Shown: in pieces, positions 1-7,972 of the stretch
Layout: the number at the start of each line of letters is the position of its first letter
Numbering within the stretch: position 1 is the first letter of the stretch
Assembly (NCBI GenBank): GCA_964549155.1
Contig: CAZJUG010000002.1
Coordinates: 1 to 50,299 of the forward strand
From: CAKZRD01 sp964549155
GTDB taxonomy: Archaea; Nanobdellota; Nanobdellia; Pacearchaeales; GW2011-AR1
Reading direction: 5' to 3'
DNA length: 50,299 nucleotides
The notes under the pieces: generated by a model
Told to the model about the DNA's origin: nothing
Seen by the model: only the letters and a program-made list of their open reading frames with translations
Database searches by the model: none
Translations under genes and position numbers: made by a program

Positions 1-727
1 TTGAAGTATTCCATCCACTGATATCCCCATTGAAGGCTCTTGCTCCGTTAAACATTCCATACATGGTTATAACCTTGGAAGTATCCCAGTTTCCGATGTC
101 TTGGTTGAATACTGTTGCTCCGTTAAACATATCCTGCATAGTTGTAACTTTTGAAGTGTCCCAATCACCTATATTTTTTATATCTGTCAAAGTAGTACAA
201 GCTCTAAATGCTTGAAGAAATGAAGTCGTTCCTGTTAAATCTAAAGTATCATTCACATTACTTAAATTTAAATTAGAACATCCATAAAAATAACCCCCCG
301 TATTTCCTAAATTTAAAGTTCCCCATTGTTTTATTTCTAAAATCTTTGCTTTGTCTCCGCCATTATTGAATCTGAATCCTTGAATTGTTCCATTAATTAA
401 GATTTCCACAACTCCCGAAGCATTAAAATTAATAGTCCTATTATCATAATGTGTAACATGAACCATTCCTTCGGTTATATTTTTACTTCTTACTGTGAAA
501 TCATAAGTTCCACCAACTTCTAAAGGTAATGTTATTTGAGTTGAATTAGATGTTCCTGCATTGTCTGTTTTCCAGACGGAAATAAAGTCGGATTCGTTTA
601 CTTCGAAAATATCTGCACTCCCAAACCCAGCTAAGAACACAAACAGAAAAACAAACGCTATCCCAAAGAATAAACCTCTTTTTCTCATAACTCTAAAACA
701 ACAACTATCGTTTTTAAGCATTGTCAT
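1..727 (-). CDS. BspA-like (DUF285 repeat) secreted surface protein, 3' end outside window
   Basis: Read on the minus strand, an open frame runs off the window edge. It begins with a basic N-terminus and a signal peptide (core FFGIAFVFLFVFLAGFGSA). A beta-rich region with several N-x-S/T sites follows, then the start of BspA-type leucine-rich repeats of the form MFNGAxxFNxDIxxWDTSxVTxM (two to three are visible before the edge). BspA repeats occur on cell-surface proteins and are thought to mediate adhesion or protein contacts; the ligand here is unknown. I chose the ATG at 727 because it overlaps the stop of the upstream 44-residue gene as ATGA and has GGAGG seven bases upstream. ATGs at 721 and 688 are in frame and would also leave a signal peptide. 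The C-terminus and repeat number cannot be seen. Confidence 0.8.
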   Translation of the reverse strand, partial: MTMLKNDSCCFRVMRKRGLFFGIAFVFLFVFLAGFGSADIFEVNESDFISVWKTDNAGTSNSTQITLPLEVGGTYDFTVRSKNITEGMVHVTHYDNRTINFNASGVVEILINGTIQGFRFNNGGDKAKILEIKQWGTLNLGNTGGYFYGCSNLNLSNVNDTLDLTGTTSFLQAFRACTTLTDIKNIGDWDTSKVTTMQDMFNGATVFNQDIGNWDTSKVITMYGMFNGARAFNGDISGWNTS

Positions 728-858
728 TTCCTTCCCTCCTTTTCAAGCAATTCAATCAATGCCTTATTCAAAGAAAGAGAACGTGGAACTTTGTTCTTCC
801 AGTTTTCCCAAACCTCTTCCGGAACTTCCAAGAGAAATTTCTTAGTTTTCTTAGTCAT
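724..858 (-). CDS. Small ribbon-helix-helix (Arc/CopG-like) DNA-binding protein, 44 aa
   Basis: A 44-codon minus-strand frame reads MTKKTKKFLLEVPEEVWENW, then a short loop, then RSLSLNKALIELLEKEGRK. A strand of alternating residues followed by two helices, with an S-L-N-x-A start to helix B, is the Arc/MetJ/CopG ribbon-helix-helix pattern. Such proteins bind DNA as dimers through the strand, usually to short inverted repeats. Its stop overlaps the start of the BspA-like gene (ATGA), so the two are probably co-translated. The upstream region holds a TATA element and inverted copies of AGTTAGTA, suggesting self-repression of this two-gene unit. An antitoxin role is possible, but the partner is a secreted protein rather than a toxin, so a plain regulator is more likely. 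Confidence 0.65.
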   Translation of the reverse strand: MTKKTKKFLLEVPEEVWENWKNKVPRSLSLNKALIELLEKEGRK

Positions 859-860
859 TT

Positions 861-917
861 AGTTAGTAAAACTTAGTTAGACAAAGTTTTAATTTACTAA
901 AGTTATAAATACTAACT
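861..917 (-). promoter_or_regulatory. Promoter with inverted AGTTAGTA operator-like repeats
   Basis: AGTTAGTA at 861-868 is exactly inverted as TACTAACT at 910-917. A further TTACTAA at 894-900 mirrors TTAGTAA at 863-869. Read toward the 44-residue gene, a TATA element (ATTTATAAC, about 902-910) lies next to the distal half-site and the proximal half-site lies just before the start codon. Binding at both would block TBP and the start region. This is a plausible site for the neighbouring ribbon-helix-helix protein; that pairing is inference. Confidence 0.5.
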
Positions 918-1010
918 ATTTAAATCTATCTGAAAAACGCTCTAGCAATTCATAAGCTAAACAAAGGTTTAAATAGATTCAACCCGAAAAATATAAAAAA
1001 GAGGAAAAGA

Positions 1011-1397
1011 ATGTCAAACAAATCAAAAGGTTCTAAAGCAGAAAGAGAACTATTTAAGATGTTTATAGATAATAACTACCGAGCAGTTCGAGTAGCTGGT
1101 TCTGGAACTATGGAAAATGCAGATTGTGACCTCCTTGCAGGAAAAATTGGTAAGAAATATGCCATTGAAGCAAAATCAACAAAAAGTCCGAACAAATACA
1201 TTTCTAAAGAACAAATAGAAAATTTCCTGATATTTTCAGAAATTTTTCAACTTACCCCTGTAATAGCAATAAGATTTAACCGAGAAGGATGGTTTTTCAT
1301 TTCTCCAAATCAACTAGAAGATTCTGGGAAAAATTTAGTAATAACTCTTAAAACAGCTAAGGAAATCGGAAAAAGGTTTTCACAATTTTTCGAATGA
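1011..1397 (+). CDS. hjc: Holliday junction resolvase Hjc
   Basis: This 128-residue protein matches archaeal Hjc in length and motifs. It has the N-terminal KGSKAERELF helix with the metal-site Glu, the central DCDLLAG Asp and the IEAKST (E-x-K) pair of the PD-(D/E)xK nuclease core. Hjc cuts four-way DNA junctions as a dimer at the end of recombination or fork repair. A TATA-like GGTTTAAATAG lies near 966 and GAGGAAAAG sits just before the ATG. The stop overlaps the next start by four bases, so hjc leads an operon with a helix-hairpin-helix membrane protein. Confidence 0.93.
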   Translation: MSNKSKGSKAERELFKMFIDNNYRAVRVAGSGTMENADCDLLAGKIGKKYAIEAKSTKSPNKYISKEQIENFLIFSEIFQLTPVIAIRFNREGWFFISPNQLEDSGKNLVITLKTAKEIGKRFSQFFE

Positions 1398-1939
1398 AAA
1401 AATTAATTATTTTTTTAACTCTAAGTATGATTCTCTTTTCTGTTTCTGCAGAATGCTTAGAAAACCAAATTGATATTAATATTGCTTCGTTAGAAGAGTT
1501 AGATACATTGAGCGGAATTGGACCTGCTTATGCACAAAGAATAATTGATGCAAGACCATTCTATTCAATAGACGAACTGACAAAAGTAAAGGGAATTGGA
1601 CCCGCAACATTAGAAAAAATAAAAACACAAGGATTGGCATGTGTTACATCAGAAATTAAAGAAGAATCCTTAGAAGAAAAACCAAAAGAAGAATCAGAAG
1701 AGCCAATCGCTGAATTAGAATCAGTTGAAAGAGAAGAAATAACAGCTGAACAAACAAAAACACCTGAAGAACAAATTCCAACAGAAAGTATTATAAAGCT
1801 AAATAAACAAGAAGAAAAAGAAAACAAGGTAACTGGAGAAGTTATTTATGAATCAAAAACAGAGAAAATAAGGAAATATTCAATTTATGTTTTCTCAATA
1901 ATCTTGATTATAATACTTTTCCTTATATTAAAAAGATAA
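1394..1939 (+). CDS. ComEA-like helix-hairpin-helix protein, signal peptide and C-terminal membrane anchor
   Basis: Residues 1-19 form a signal peptide. Residues about 25-80 hold two helix-hairpin-helix motifs, LSGIGPAYAQRI and VKGIGPATLEKI, in the spacing of the ComEA DNA-binding domain. A long Glu/Lys-rich linker follows, then a C-terminal transmembrane segment (YVFSIILIIILFLILK) and a short basic end. The layout predicts a DNA-binding domain outside the cell, tethered by an acidic spacer. In bacteria ComEA binds incoming DNA during uptake; a DNA-uptake or surface-DNA role here is inference. It overlaps hjc by four bases (ATGA), and the following gene starts two bases after its stop. Confidence 0.8.
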   Translation: MKKLIIFLTLSMILFSVSAECLENQIDINIASLEELDTLSGIGPAYAQRIIDARPFYSIDELTKVKGIGPATLEKIKTQGLACVTSEIKEESLEEKPKEESEEPIAELESVEREEITAEQTKTPEEQIPTESIIKLNKQEEKENKVTGEVIYESKTEKIRKYSIYVFSIILIIILFLILKR

Positions 1940-1940
1940 A

Positions 1941-2408
1941 ATGGCAGAAAAAAGGATACAGGCAGTAATGATTGTAGAGGTCGCTGGAAGACCTGCAGAA
2001 TATGTAAAAGAGGGTCTTGAGACCCATACAGCAAGACTAAATCAAATGCCAGATGTAGAAATAATTTCTAAAAATCTCTCAGAACCAAAGAGGATAGAAC
2101 ATCAAGAAGAGGCATATGTTTGTTTTGCAGAAATTGAATTTAGTGTTCCAACTTTCCAAAGATTGATGGATTTAGTCTTTGATTTTATGCCTTCTTCAAT
2201 AGAAATCCTAGAACCTGGGAGGATAGAAATGGACTCTCAAGAAGCAACAATGTTTGTAAATAATCTTGCGGGCAGATTACACCGATATGATGAAATAGCA
2301 AAAATTGCACAATTCAAGATAAAACAATTAACAGAGCAATTGGCAGAAGTTAAAAAACAAGAACCAGAAAAACAAAAGAAAAAAGCAAAAAAGAAATCTA
2401 AAACTTAG
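1941..2408 (+). CDS. Conserved-type hypothetical protein with basic C-terminal tail
   Basis: I do not recognise this 155-residue protein. It is soluble. An N-terminal alpha/beta part (residues 1-105) includes a strand-rich start (RIQAVMIVEVAG) and an LVFDFMPSSIEILEP segment. A helix with Gln/Glu spacing typical of a short coiled coil (about 107-140) follows, then a Lys-rich tail ending KKKAKKKSKT. The tail suggests nucleic-acid or ribosome contact. It sits two bases after the HhH gene, so it is probably in the hjc operon. It converges on the next gene with an 11-bp tail overlap. Confidence 0.6.
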   Translation: MAEKRIQAVMIVEVAGRPAEYVKEGLETHTARLNQMPDVEIISKNLSEPKRIEHQEEAYVCFAEIEFSVPTFQRLMDLVFDFMPSSIEILEPGRIEMDSQEATMFVNNLAGRLHRYDEIAKIAQFKIKQLTEQLAEVKKQEPEKQKKKAKKKSKT

Positions 2409-3618
2409 AAGTTGATTTAACATCCTTAAATTTTTTATAGACTATTAATCCTAAAGCAATTGCAGCTGCAACCGAAAGAAATCCTAAAAGATAATTCTTT
2501 TTTGGAGCAGGATAAAGCTCATCGCTACCCTTACACTCCCCACCAACACAACAAAAACCATTTAAAATCCGCACACTCCCACCAACACATTCTTGATTTA
2601 TCAAACAAATCTCTCCCCCCACATCTGCACAAGTTAAATTTTGTTCAATGTCCTTGAATAACTCTACAAATTCTTCTTCATTTTCAAGAACATAAAAAGA
2701 TAAGAAAAGTTCACTTGAAAATTCTTCAAATTCGAAGATGATACTATCATTGAAAATCCCAGGGTTTTCAGAAAAAAATTCAAAAGTAAACTCCGAACTT
2801 TCCAGAGGCTCAATCTCCAAACTTTTATTATATTTTATCTTTTTAAGATTAGAATCTATCTTTAATGAGATAGATTCATTAAGATTGTTCCTTACACTAA
2901 AATAAAAAACTTCAGTTTTGTTTGTAGTGAGGTTTGCTTGAATCTTAGAAATTGACAAATTAAATGGAAATAAAATTTCTTCTATTTGACTCTCATTAGT
3001 TATGTTTGTTAAATTTATAATAGGAACCTCATCTTCAGAAGAAAGATTAAAGTAAACAACCGGAACCTTAAAGTTTTTGTAACTAGAAATATCCAAATAA
3101 AAAAATTCCCCTGAAGGAGAAATATTCACTCTCTTAGAAGAATTTAATTCTATATCATAAGTTTCGCCTTGTACACTTACACTCAATGCCTCCGAACCTA
3201 TATTTTTTAAAAGAATAGAAAGATTATAACTTGAAATAACCCCGGGAGTGACTGTTAAAACTTGGCTACCTGCAATGCCAACACTCACCGAATGATTTAT
3301 TGAGCCTACCTTAAGAGTAGTGTTATCATAATAAAGAAAATCATTTACCACTAAACTGAAATTACCTTCTTTTGGAAAAACAACATAAATGAAAGTAGTG
3401 TTTTTGTATCTCAAAATATCTTTTTCAAAAAAAACTTCTCTCCTACCCTCAAGAATCTTAACATCATTCTTAGTTAAATCGTTCTTCAAATTTGCTTCAA
3501 ACTCTCCAACAAAAGTCTCCCCTGCATTAATCTCTCCATTTAATTCTTCAAGAAGGAGAGGACTCACTAGATTAATACAAAAGACAAAAATTACAAATAA
3601 CAGCCATCCCTTTTCCAT
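2398..3618 (-). CDS. Secreted, membrane-anchored surface protein with Cys module
   Basis: A signal peptide (LLFVIFVFCINLVSP) is followed by about 310 residues of beta-rich, Ig-like sequence with many N-x-S/T sites. A compact Cys-rich module follows (CADVGGEIC to FCCVGGEC, near residues 331-364), then one transmembrane helix (FLSVAAAIALGLIVYKKF) and a short basic tail. The protein therefore faces outward with a small cytoplasmic end. The same Cys module occurs next to the membrane in the neighbouring upstream gene, whose stop lies one base before this start, so they are probably one operon. No enzymatic motif is visible; the role is unknown. Confidence 0.7.
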   Translation of the reverse strand: MEKGWLLFVIFVFCINLVSPLLLEELNGEINAGETFVGEFEANLKNDLTKNDVKILEGRREVFFEKDILRYKNTTFIYVVFPKEGNFSLVVNDFLYYDNTTLKVGSINHSVSVGIAGSQVLTVTPGVISSYNLSILLKNIGSEALSVSVQGETYDIELNSSKRVNISPSGEFFYLDISSYKNFKVPVVYFNLSSEDEVPIINLTNITNESQIEEILFPFNLSISKIQANLTTNKTEVFYFSVRNNLNESISLKIDSNLKKIKYNKSLEIEPLESSEFTFEFFSENPGIFNDSIIFEFEEFSSELFLSFYVLENEEEFVELFKDIEQNLTCADVGGEICLINQECVGGSVRILNGFCCVGGECKGSDELYPAPKKNYLLGFLSVAAAIALGLIVYKKFKDVKSTSKF

Positions 3619-3619
3619 A

Positions 3620-5599
3620 TTACTTTCTCATTTCCTTTAATCTTGCAAAAGCATCTTGGGGACCATTCTGAATAGGAGGTCTTTGCATAGGTCTTCCAAG
3701 AGGCGGAGTCATTGGTCTTCCCATAGGTCTAACTAACGGAGGAAAACCGGGCCTTGGAGCTCCAGGACCGCCAAAAGGAGGTCTTTGCATACCTGGACCA
3801 CCTTGTGGACCCTTTTTCCTATTTTTATACTTATAAATTAATACCTTGATTCTGTCCTTGAACACTATAGCAAGAACAATTGATAATATTAAAATCCCAA
3901 TTAACAACCAAACCCAGATAGGAACTCCCCCATCATCAGAACCGGGAGAAGAAGACTTCGCACAACAAACTTTAGAACTATCATCACAAGAATAACTAAC
4001 CTCTTCTTGACTAGATAAACAAGAACTTCTACAACTATAACCATAATCTTCACATTCAGTTGTTGAAGGAGACTTTTCAACACAATCTCCTAAACAACAA
4101 GTTCCATCAGAAGCTTTCTTAGTTGAACCTGAACAGATAAGATCTCCCTTACAGATGGTTCCTAACAAATCCGAACAAGTCTTTAGTTGTGATACATCCT
4201 TACTACAACAGATAGTATTGCCCCCGCAAAAATAATTCCCTAATTTCTCTCCCCCAATATCATTACAATCAAATGAACCTGAACAGAAATAACCTGCATC
4301 TTCACATTTAGTAACTGGAGAAATAATAATCTCTGAATCTGTCTCTGCTTGTCTTTGCTCTAAAGCCCACAACAAAAATGCAGTATCTCTTATATTTCTA
4401 GAATTCCAACACCCATTCGCTTCTTGTTTAAAGTTCCAGACCCAATTTCTTGCAGAAACTAATTGTTCTTGAGTATTTTTTGGTCCAAAGACTAACAAAG
4501 CAAGAGCAGTATCATACATCTGCCCATAAACACTATTATCGGCCTCCCAATAAGTTCCACTTTTTTGCTGTTGAATAATTTTATTTCCATAAAGAGAACT
4601 ATATTCCAAGATTAAATAATTCAAAGCAGCAGGAAAATACATATAATTAGAATCTTCTCCAGAAATCAAATAAGGAACAAAAGGTTTGATGTCATAATCC
4701 TGTCTCTTCAAAGCATAAACCGCCCAAGCAGTATCCTCAAAGTTACATCCAGCCCCAGAACCAAAACATCTTGAGTCTACCTCTAATCTTACCTCTTGAT
4801 TTGCTGCAGTTCTACTTGTCTCTGAAAGAATATTTAGAGTAGGTGAACCGAAGGTTGTGTAATGCCACCCTGCAAAAAATTCTTTATCGCAACTCAAAAC
4901 AAATTCTGTATCAAAACAATTTTCATTTAGTCTTAACCAATAATTTGTTTGGGCAAAATTAAAACAAGGCCCTAGATTTCCACTAAGTTTTTTGTTCTCT
5001 TTAGCACTAAATAAATAATCCTCTCCATCATAAGTAATCTTACAATTAACATCTCCAACAGAATCTTGTTGTAAGAACCATTCAACATCACTAGAGGTCT
5101 TATTCTGTTTATATAACCAATCGATAAACTGAGTCACATTTTTTCCGACATGATCAAGAGCAAGAATCGCCCAAGCAGTTTCCTTAATTCCACAGTTATT
5201 ATTATCTCCAAAACATCCTTCAGTTTTATTCTTTTTTAATAATTGATTGACACAAGCACCTGTAATATTCTCTGGAGATGCTAAAATAGAAAAAGCTAAT
5301 TGTTGAACAGTTGTCGCCCCCGAGCAATCAGATTTTAATTCATTAGACAAACATTGGAATGCCTTATCTACCTTAGAAAGATTCGCTTCCGAAACACAAC
5401 TCTGATTTAAAATAGGATTCCCACCAGAACAATTTTCAGGGCTAGAAGTCAAGATAGTTCTAGTCTGGATACCTGAAACACATGAACTCCAATCAGAATA
5501 TGTAAAAGAAGTGCAATCTCCCGAAGAAACTAAAGAAAAAATAAAAACTGCAAACAGAAAATACATACAAAAAATTACAAACTTTCCTCTTTTCCCCAT
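3620..5599 (-). CDS. Large surface protein: TSP1-like motif, alpha/alpha-toroid repeats, Cys modules, TM, Pro/Gly tail
   Basis: After a signal peptide (residues 1-27) comes a thrombospondin-1-like stretch (YSDWSSCVSGIQTRT). A helical repeat region (about 70-430) follows with repeated units such as KETAWAILALDHVG, FEDTAWAVYALKR and IRDTAFLLWALEQR. This pattern is typical of terpene-cyclase or complement-TED-like alpha/alpha toroids. I see no catalytic DxDD or thioester CGEQ motif, so it is probably a binding scaffold. Three Cys-rich modules (about 435-545), a transmembrane helix (VWLLIGILILSIVLAIVF) and a cytoplasmic Pro/Gly/Arg-rich tail follow. The ligand is unknown. Confidence 0.72.
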   Translation of the reverse strand: MGKRGKFVIFCMYFLFAVFIFSLVSSGDCTSFTYSDWSSCVSGIQTRTILTSSPENCSGGNPILNQSCVSEANLSKVDKAFQCLSNELKSDCSGATTVQQLAFSILASPENITGACVNQLLKKNKTEGCFGDNNNCGIKETAWAILALDHVGKNVTQFIDWLYKQNKTSSDVEWFLQQDSVGDVNCKITYDGEDYLFSAKENKKLSGNLGPCFNFAQTNYWLRLNENCFDTEFVLSCDKEFFAGWHYTTFGSPTLNILSETSRTAANQEVRLEVDSRCFGSGAGCNFEDTAWAVYALKRQDYDIKPFVPYLISGEDSNYMYFPAALNYLILEYSSLYGNKIIQQQKSGTYWEADNSVYGQMYDTALALLVFGPKNTQEQLVSARNWVWNFKQEANGCWNSRNIRDTAFLLWALEQRQAETDSEIIISPVTKCEDAGYFCSGSFDCNDIGGEKLGNYFCGGNTICCSKDVSQLKTCSDLLGTICKGDLICSGSTKKASDGTCCLGDCVEKSPSTTECEDYGYSCRSSCLSSQEEVSYSCDDSSKVCCAKSSSPGSDDGGVPIWVWLLIGILILSIVLAIVFKDRIKVLIYKYKNRKKGPQGGPGMQRPPFGGPGAPRPGFPPLVRPMGRPMTPPLGRPMQRPPIQNGPQDAFARLKEMRK

Positions 5600-5617
5600 C
5601 TTTTTTTTATATTTTGA

Positions 5618-7114
5618 TTATTTATTAAACTTTCCTTTATTTAATTTAGACTTTTGCCTAAATATCTCTCGAATTGTAAAGTTTATAGGGTTTTTAAAAC
5701 CTTCAGTTTTCATCAGTACTCCCAACTCCTTGTAAATAGGTTTATCATAATTTGGAGGAAGTCGTTTATTTTTTAATGCCCATTCTATTTGTGATCGTAC
5801 ATATCCTTCCTTCAGAGGATTATAATTTTTTTTATTCCATTCGGTAATCTTCTCTTCCATGTAATCTCTGGGAAGATTCAAAGAAGAAAAAAAAGCAACG
5901 AGAATTCCTAATGCCCTTTTTCTTCCATCAGACTTTATGCCTTCAAGAATCTTATTTATAGTTGAAGGGAACATTTTCTCGCTAACCTTGACTCCAGATA
6001 AATCTATCTCCTTACCATCATATTTCTTTGTTTTTTCTTGTTTTTTTTCAACCCAGTCCAATGCATTCAAAAGAAGTTTTTTAGCCTCATCTTTCTTGGG
6101 AGTTAAATAAAACGGACGAATCTTCACTCTTAAAGGATCAGCATTAGAAGGAACAAAATTAGTTATATCCTCCGGAGATAAAACTGCCGAACAGAGAGCA
6201 GTCTTCTCATGTAGTGAATATGGTGCCCTAAATAAATGTCTCGGAGCAACTAAAATAATATCTACAGAATCAATCAATGAAGAAGTCTTTAATTTTTTTT
6301 CAAATTTTTCAGGACTTTTTTTAGAATTGTCTTTATTGCCTGAAAAAAATGCTGGTTCTTCCCTAACTTTTTCCATGGCAGAATTGCAAACATTGCATCT
6401 CATTATCTTTCTCTTGGATTTTACTGGAACCATAGAAACCATGTGAGTATGACAATTCTTACAAACATATTCAGAAATTTTATCTTCAATCGCCAGTTCT
6501 CCCGTGGGAGTATAAATAACCTCAAATTCTATCTTTTCGTGAGGTTTTGTCATTTTCAAAATTTCTTCGTTCAACTTATCTTTTATTAGAGAATCTATAT
6601 ATCCTGCTATCGCACGGGGCCATTCGGGAAACATATCCTTTGTTTTTATTCCATTAACTTCCTCTGGAAAAGCACCCCATGGAACAATAAGATGGAAACC
6701 CTTAGAACCTGAAAATTTTATCCCAAAGTTTTCAACCCCATTATACTTAAGAGCTTTCATTATTAGGTCTGCAGCGATTTTTGAATAGTCTAAATATTTA
6801 GAATCTATATCTATTAAAAAATCCCACCCAGAACGAATAGTATTGTATTGTTCAGGAGTCATATTCGTATCTATTTTCAAAGGATCTATCCAAATTTCCT
6901 CAGAACAATGAAAACTAGTCGCCCCCTTCCTAACCAAATTTAAAACATCAGAAGGATAATCCAAAACATCAGGTCTTTTTCCAAAAAACTCCCTATTGAA
7001 GTTTGGCACAGTTTCCCGATTCTTACAAAACCTAAAGATTTCATCTTGAATATCCTTCCTAGAATAATAAGATGTTGCAATAAGATTAATTTTCCTTAAA
7101 TTTTTCTCTTCCAT
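5618..7114 (-). CDS. priS: Fused, single-chain archaeal DNA primase (PriS core plus PriL-CTD-like domain)
   Basis: PriS motifs are clear: DFLIDIDSK (metal Asp pair), SGSKGFHLIVPW and RAPYSLHEKTAL. A two-CxxC zinc ribbon (CKNC to CNVC) sits between motifs II and III. The C-terminal 150 residues (MFPSTINKILEGIKSDGRKR to the end) resemble the PriL C-terminal domain, but I see none of the four Fe-S cysteines. Fused short primases of this kind are known from Nanoarchaeum and other DPANN. The frame is open upstream to a GTG at 7162, but the shared TATA box (7169-7180) would place transcription start near 7147, so the ATG at 7114 (498 aa) is preferred. It is divergent from PCNA. It makes primers for replication. 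Confidence 0.87.
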   Translation of the reverse strand: MEEKNLRKINLIATSYYSRKDIQDEIFRFCKNRETVPNFNREFFGKRPDVLDYPSDVLNLVRKGATSFHCSEEIWIDPLKIDTNMTPEQYNTIRSGWDFLIDIDSKYLDYSKIAADLIMKALKYNGVENFGIKFSGSKGFHLIVPWGAFPEEVNGIKTKDMFPEWPRAIAGYIDSLIKDKLNEEILKMTKPHEKIEFEVIYTPTGELAIEDKISEYVCKNCHTHMVSMVPVKSKRKIMRCNVCNSAMEKVREEPAFFSGNKDNSKKSPEKFEKKLKTSSLIDSVDIILVAPRHLFRAPYSLHEKTALCSAVLSPEDITNFVPSNADPLRVKIRPFYLTPKKDEAKKLLLNALDWVEKKQEKTKKYDGKEIDLSGVKVSEKMFPSTINKILEGIKSDGRKRALGILVAFFSSLNLPRDYMEEKITEWNKKNYNPLKEGYVRSQIEWALKNKRLPPNYDKPIYKELGVLMKTEGFKNPINFTIREIFRQKSKLNKGKFNK

Positions 7115-7168
7115 TAATACATCTAGAAAGCGGACTTTAAATAATTTGGTTTTTCCTACCACAACAAT

Positions 7169-7180
7169 ACTTATAAATCC
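7169..7180. promoter_or_regulatory. Shared TATA element between primase and PCNA genes
   Basis: ACTTATAAATCC reads as a TATA element in both directions (ATTTATAAG on the minus strand). It lies 25-36 bases upstream of the PCNA ATG at 7205 and about 55-65 upstream of the preferred primase ATG at 7114. One element may serve both replication genes and couple their expression. Confidence 0.5.
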
Positions 7181-7204
7181 ATTCTTTTTATCAAGATAAA
7201 GGAA

Positions 7205-7927
7205 ATGATAACCAAATTAGATAACCCAAAAAAGTTGATAGATGCTATCTCCGTTATATCAGAATTAGTAACAGAAGTAAGACTAAAATTTTTAGATGAA
7301 GGCCTTTCTATTGTAGCAGTTGATCCTGCAAATGTAGCAATGGTCATATTCAAAATGCCAAAAGAAACATTTTCCCAGTATGAATCAGACAAAGAGGTGA
7401 TTGGAATAAACCTTGATGATTTGAAAAGAATCCTCAAAAGAGCATCTTCAGCTTCATCAATTAATTTTGAAACAGAAGACAATCAGTTAAAAATATCTGT
7501 TCTTGACAAATCTAAAAGAACATTTGTCCTCTCTATGATTGAATCAAATTCAGAAGAAAAAAATGAACCTTCATTAAATTTTGCATGCTCTATTGAAATG
7601 GAATCTGCAGACTTAACTCAAACAATTGAAGATTGTTTTGTTGTAGCAGATTCTTGTGCACTGATATCTCAAGACAATCAATTTGTAGTTGAAGCGAAAG
7701 GAAGTATAAACTCCGCAAAGAACGAATTTTCATCAGATGTTATTTCAATTTCAGGCACAGGAAAAGCAAAATACTCTTTAGAGTATTTGATGAAGTTTAT
7801 AAAAGCTTCAAAAATTTCCGATAAAGTAAAAATTAATTTTTCAGACAACTACCCTTTGAAATTAGAATTTATTGGAGACCAATTGGGTATAGCATTCGTT
7901 CTAGCTCCAAGAGTAGAAAACGATTAA
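7205..7927 (+). CDS. pcn: DNA sliding clamp PCNA
   Basis: This 240-residue protein has the two-fold repeated beta-rich PCNA layout. Recognisable landmarks are EVRLKFLDEGLSIVAVDPAN, the interdomain connector, the second-domain core SLEYLMKFIKAS and the C-terminal PLKLEFIGDQLGIAFVLAPR. The length is near the archaeal norm of about 245. It forms a ring that tethers DNA polymerase and other partners to DNA. It is transcribed divergently from the primase and close to a TATA box, so it is likely leaderless or has a very short leader. Confidence 0.96.
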   Translation: MITKLDNPKKLIDAISVISELVTEVRLKFLDEGLSIVAVDPANVAMVIFKMPKETFSQYESDKEVIGINLDDLKRILKRASSASSINFETEDNQLKISVLDKSKRTFVLSMIESNSEEKNEPSLNFACSIEMESADLTQTIEDCFVVADSCALISQDNQFVVEAKGSINSAKNEFSSDVISISGTGKAKYSLEYLMKFIKASKISDKVKINFSDNYPLKLEFIGDQLGIAFVLAPRVEND

Positions 7928-7972
7928 TTAGTGTAGGAAAAGACTTTTAAATTGCAATTTCTTAATTGTTCT

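Noticed and set aside
1..727. Tandem DNA repeat at the window edge as a mobile element
   Set aside because: The repeats translate in frame to BspA-type leucine-rich repeats, which explains the DNA repetition.
561..845. Plus-strand 94-residue frame over the start of the surface-protein gene
   Set aside because: The minus strand here encodes a signal peptide and a ribbon-helix-helix protein; the plus frame has no domain features or ribosome-binding site.
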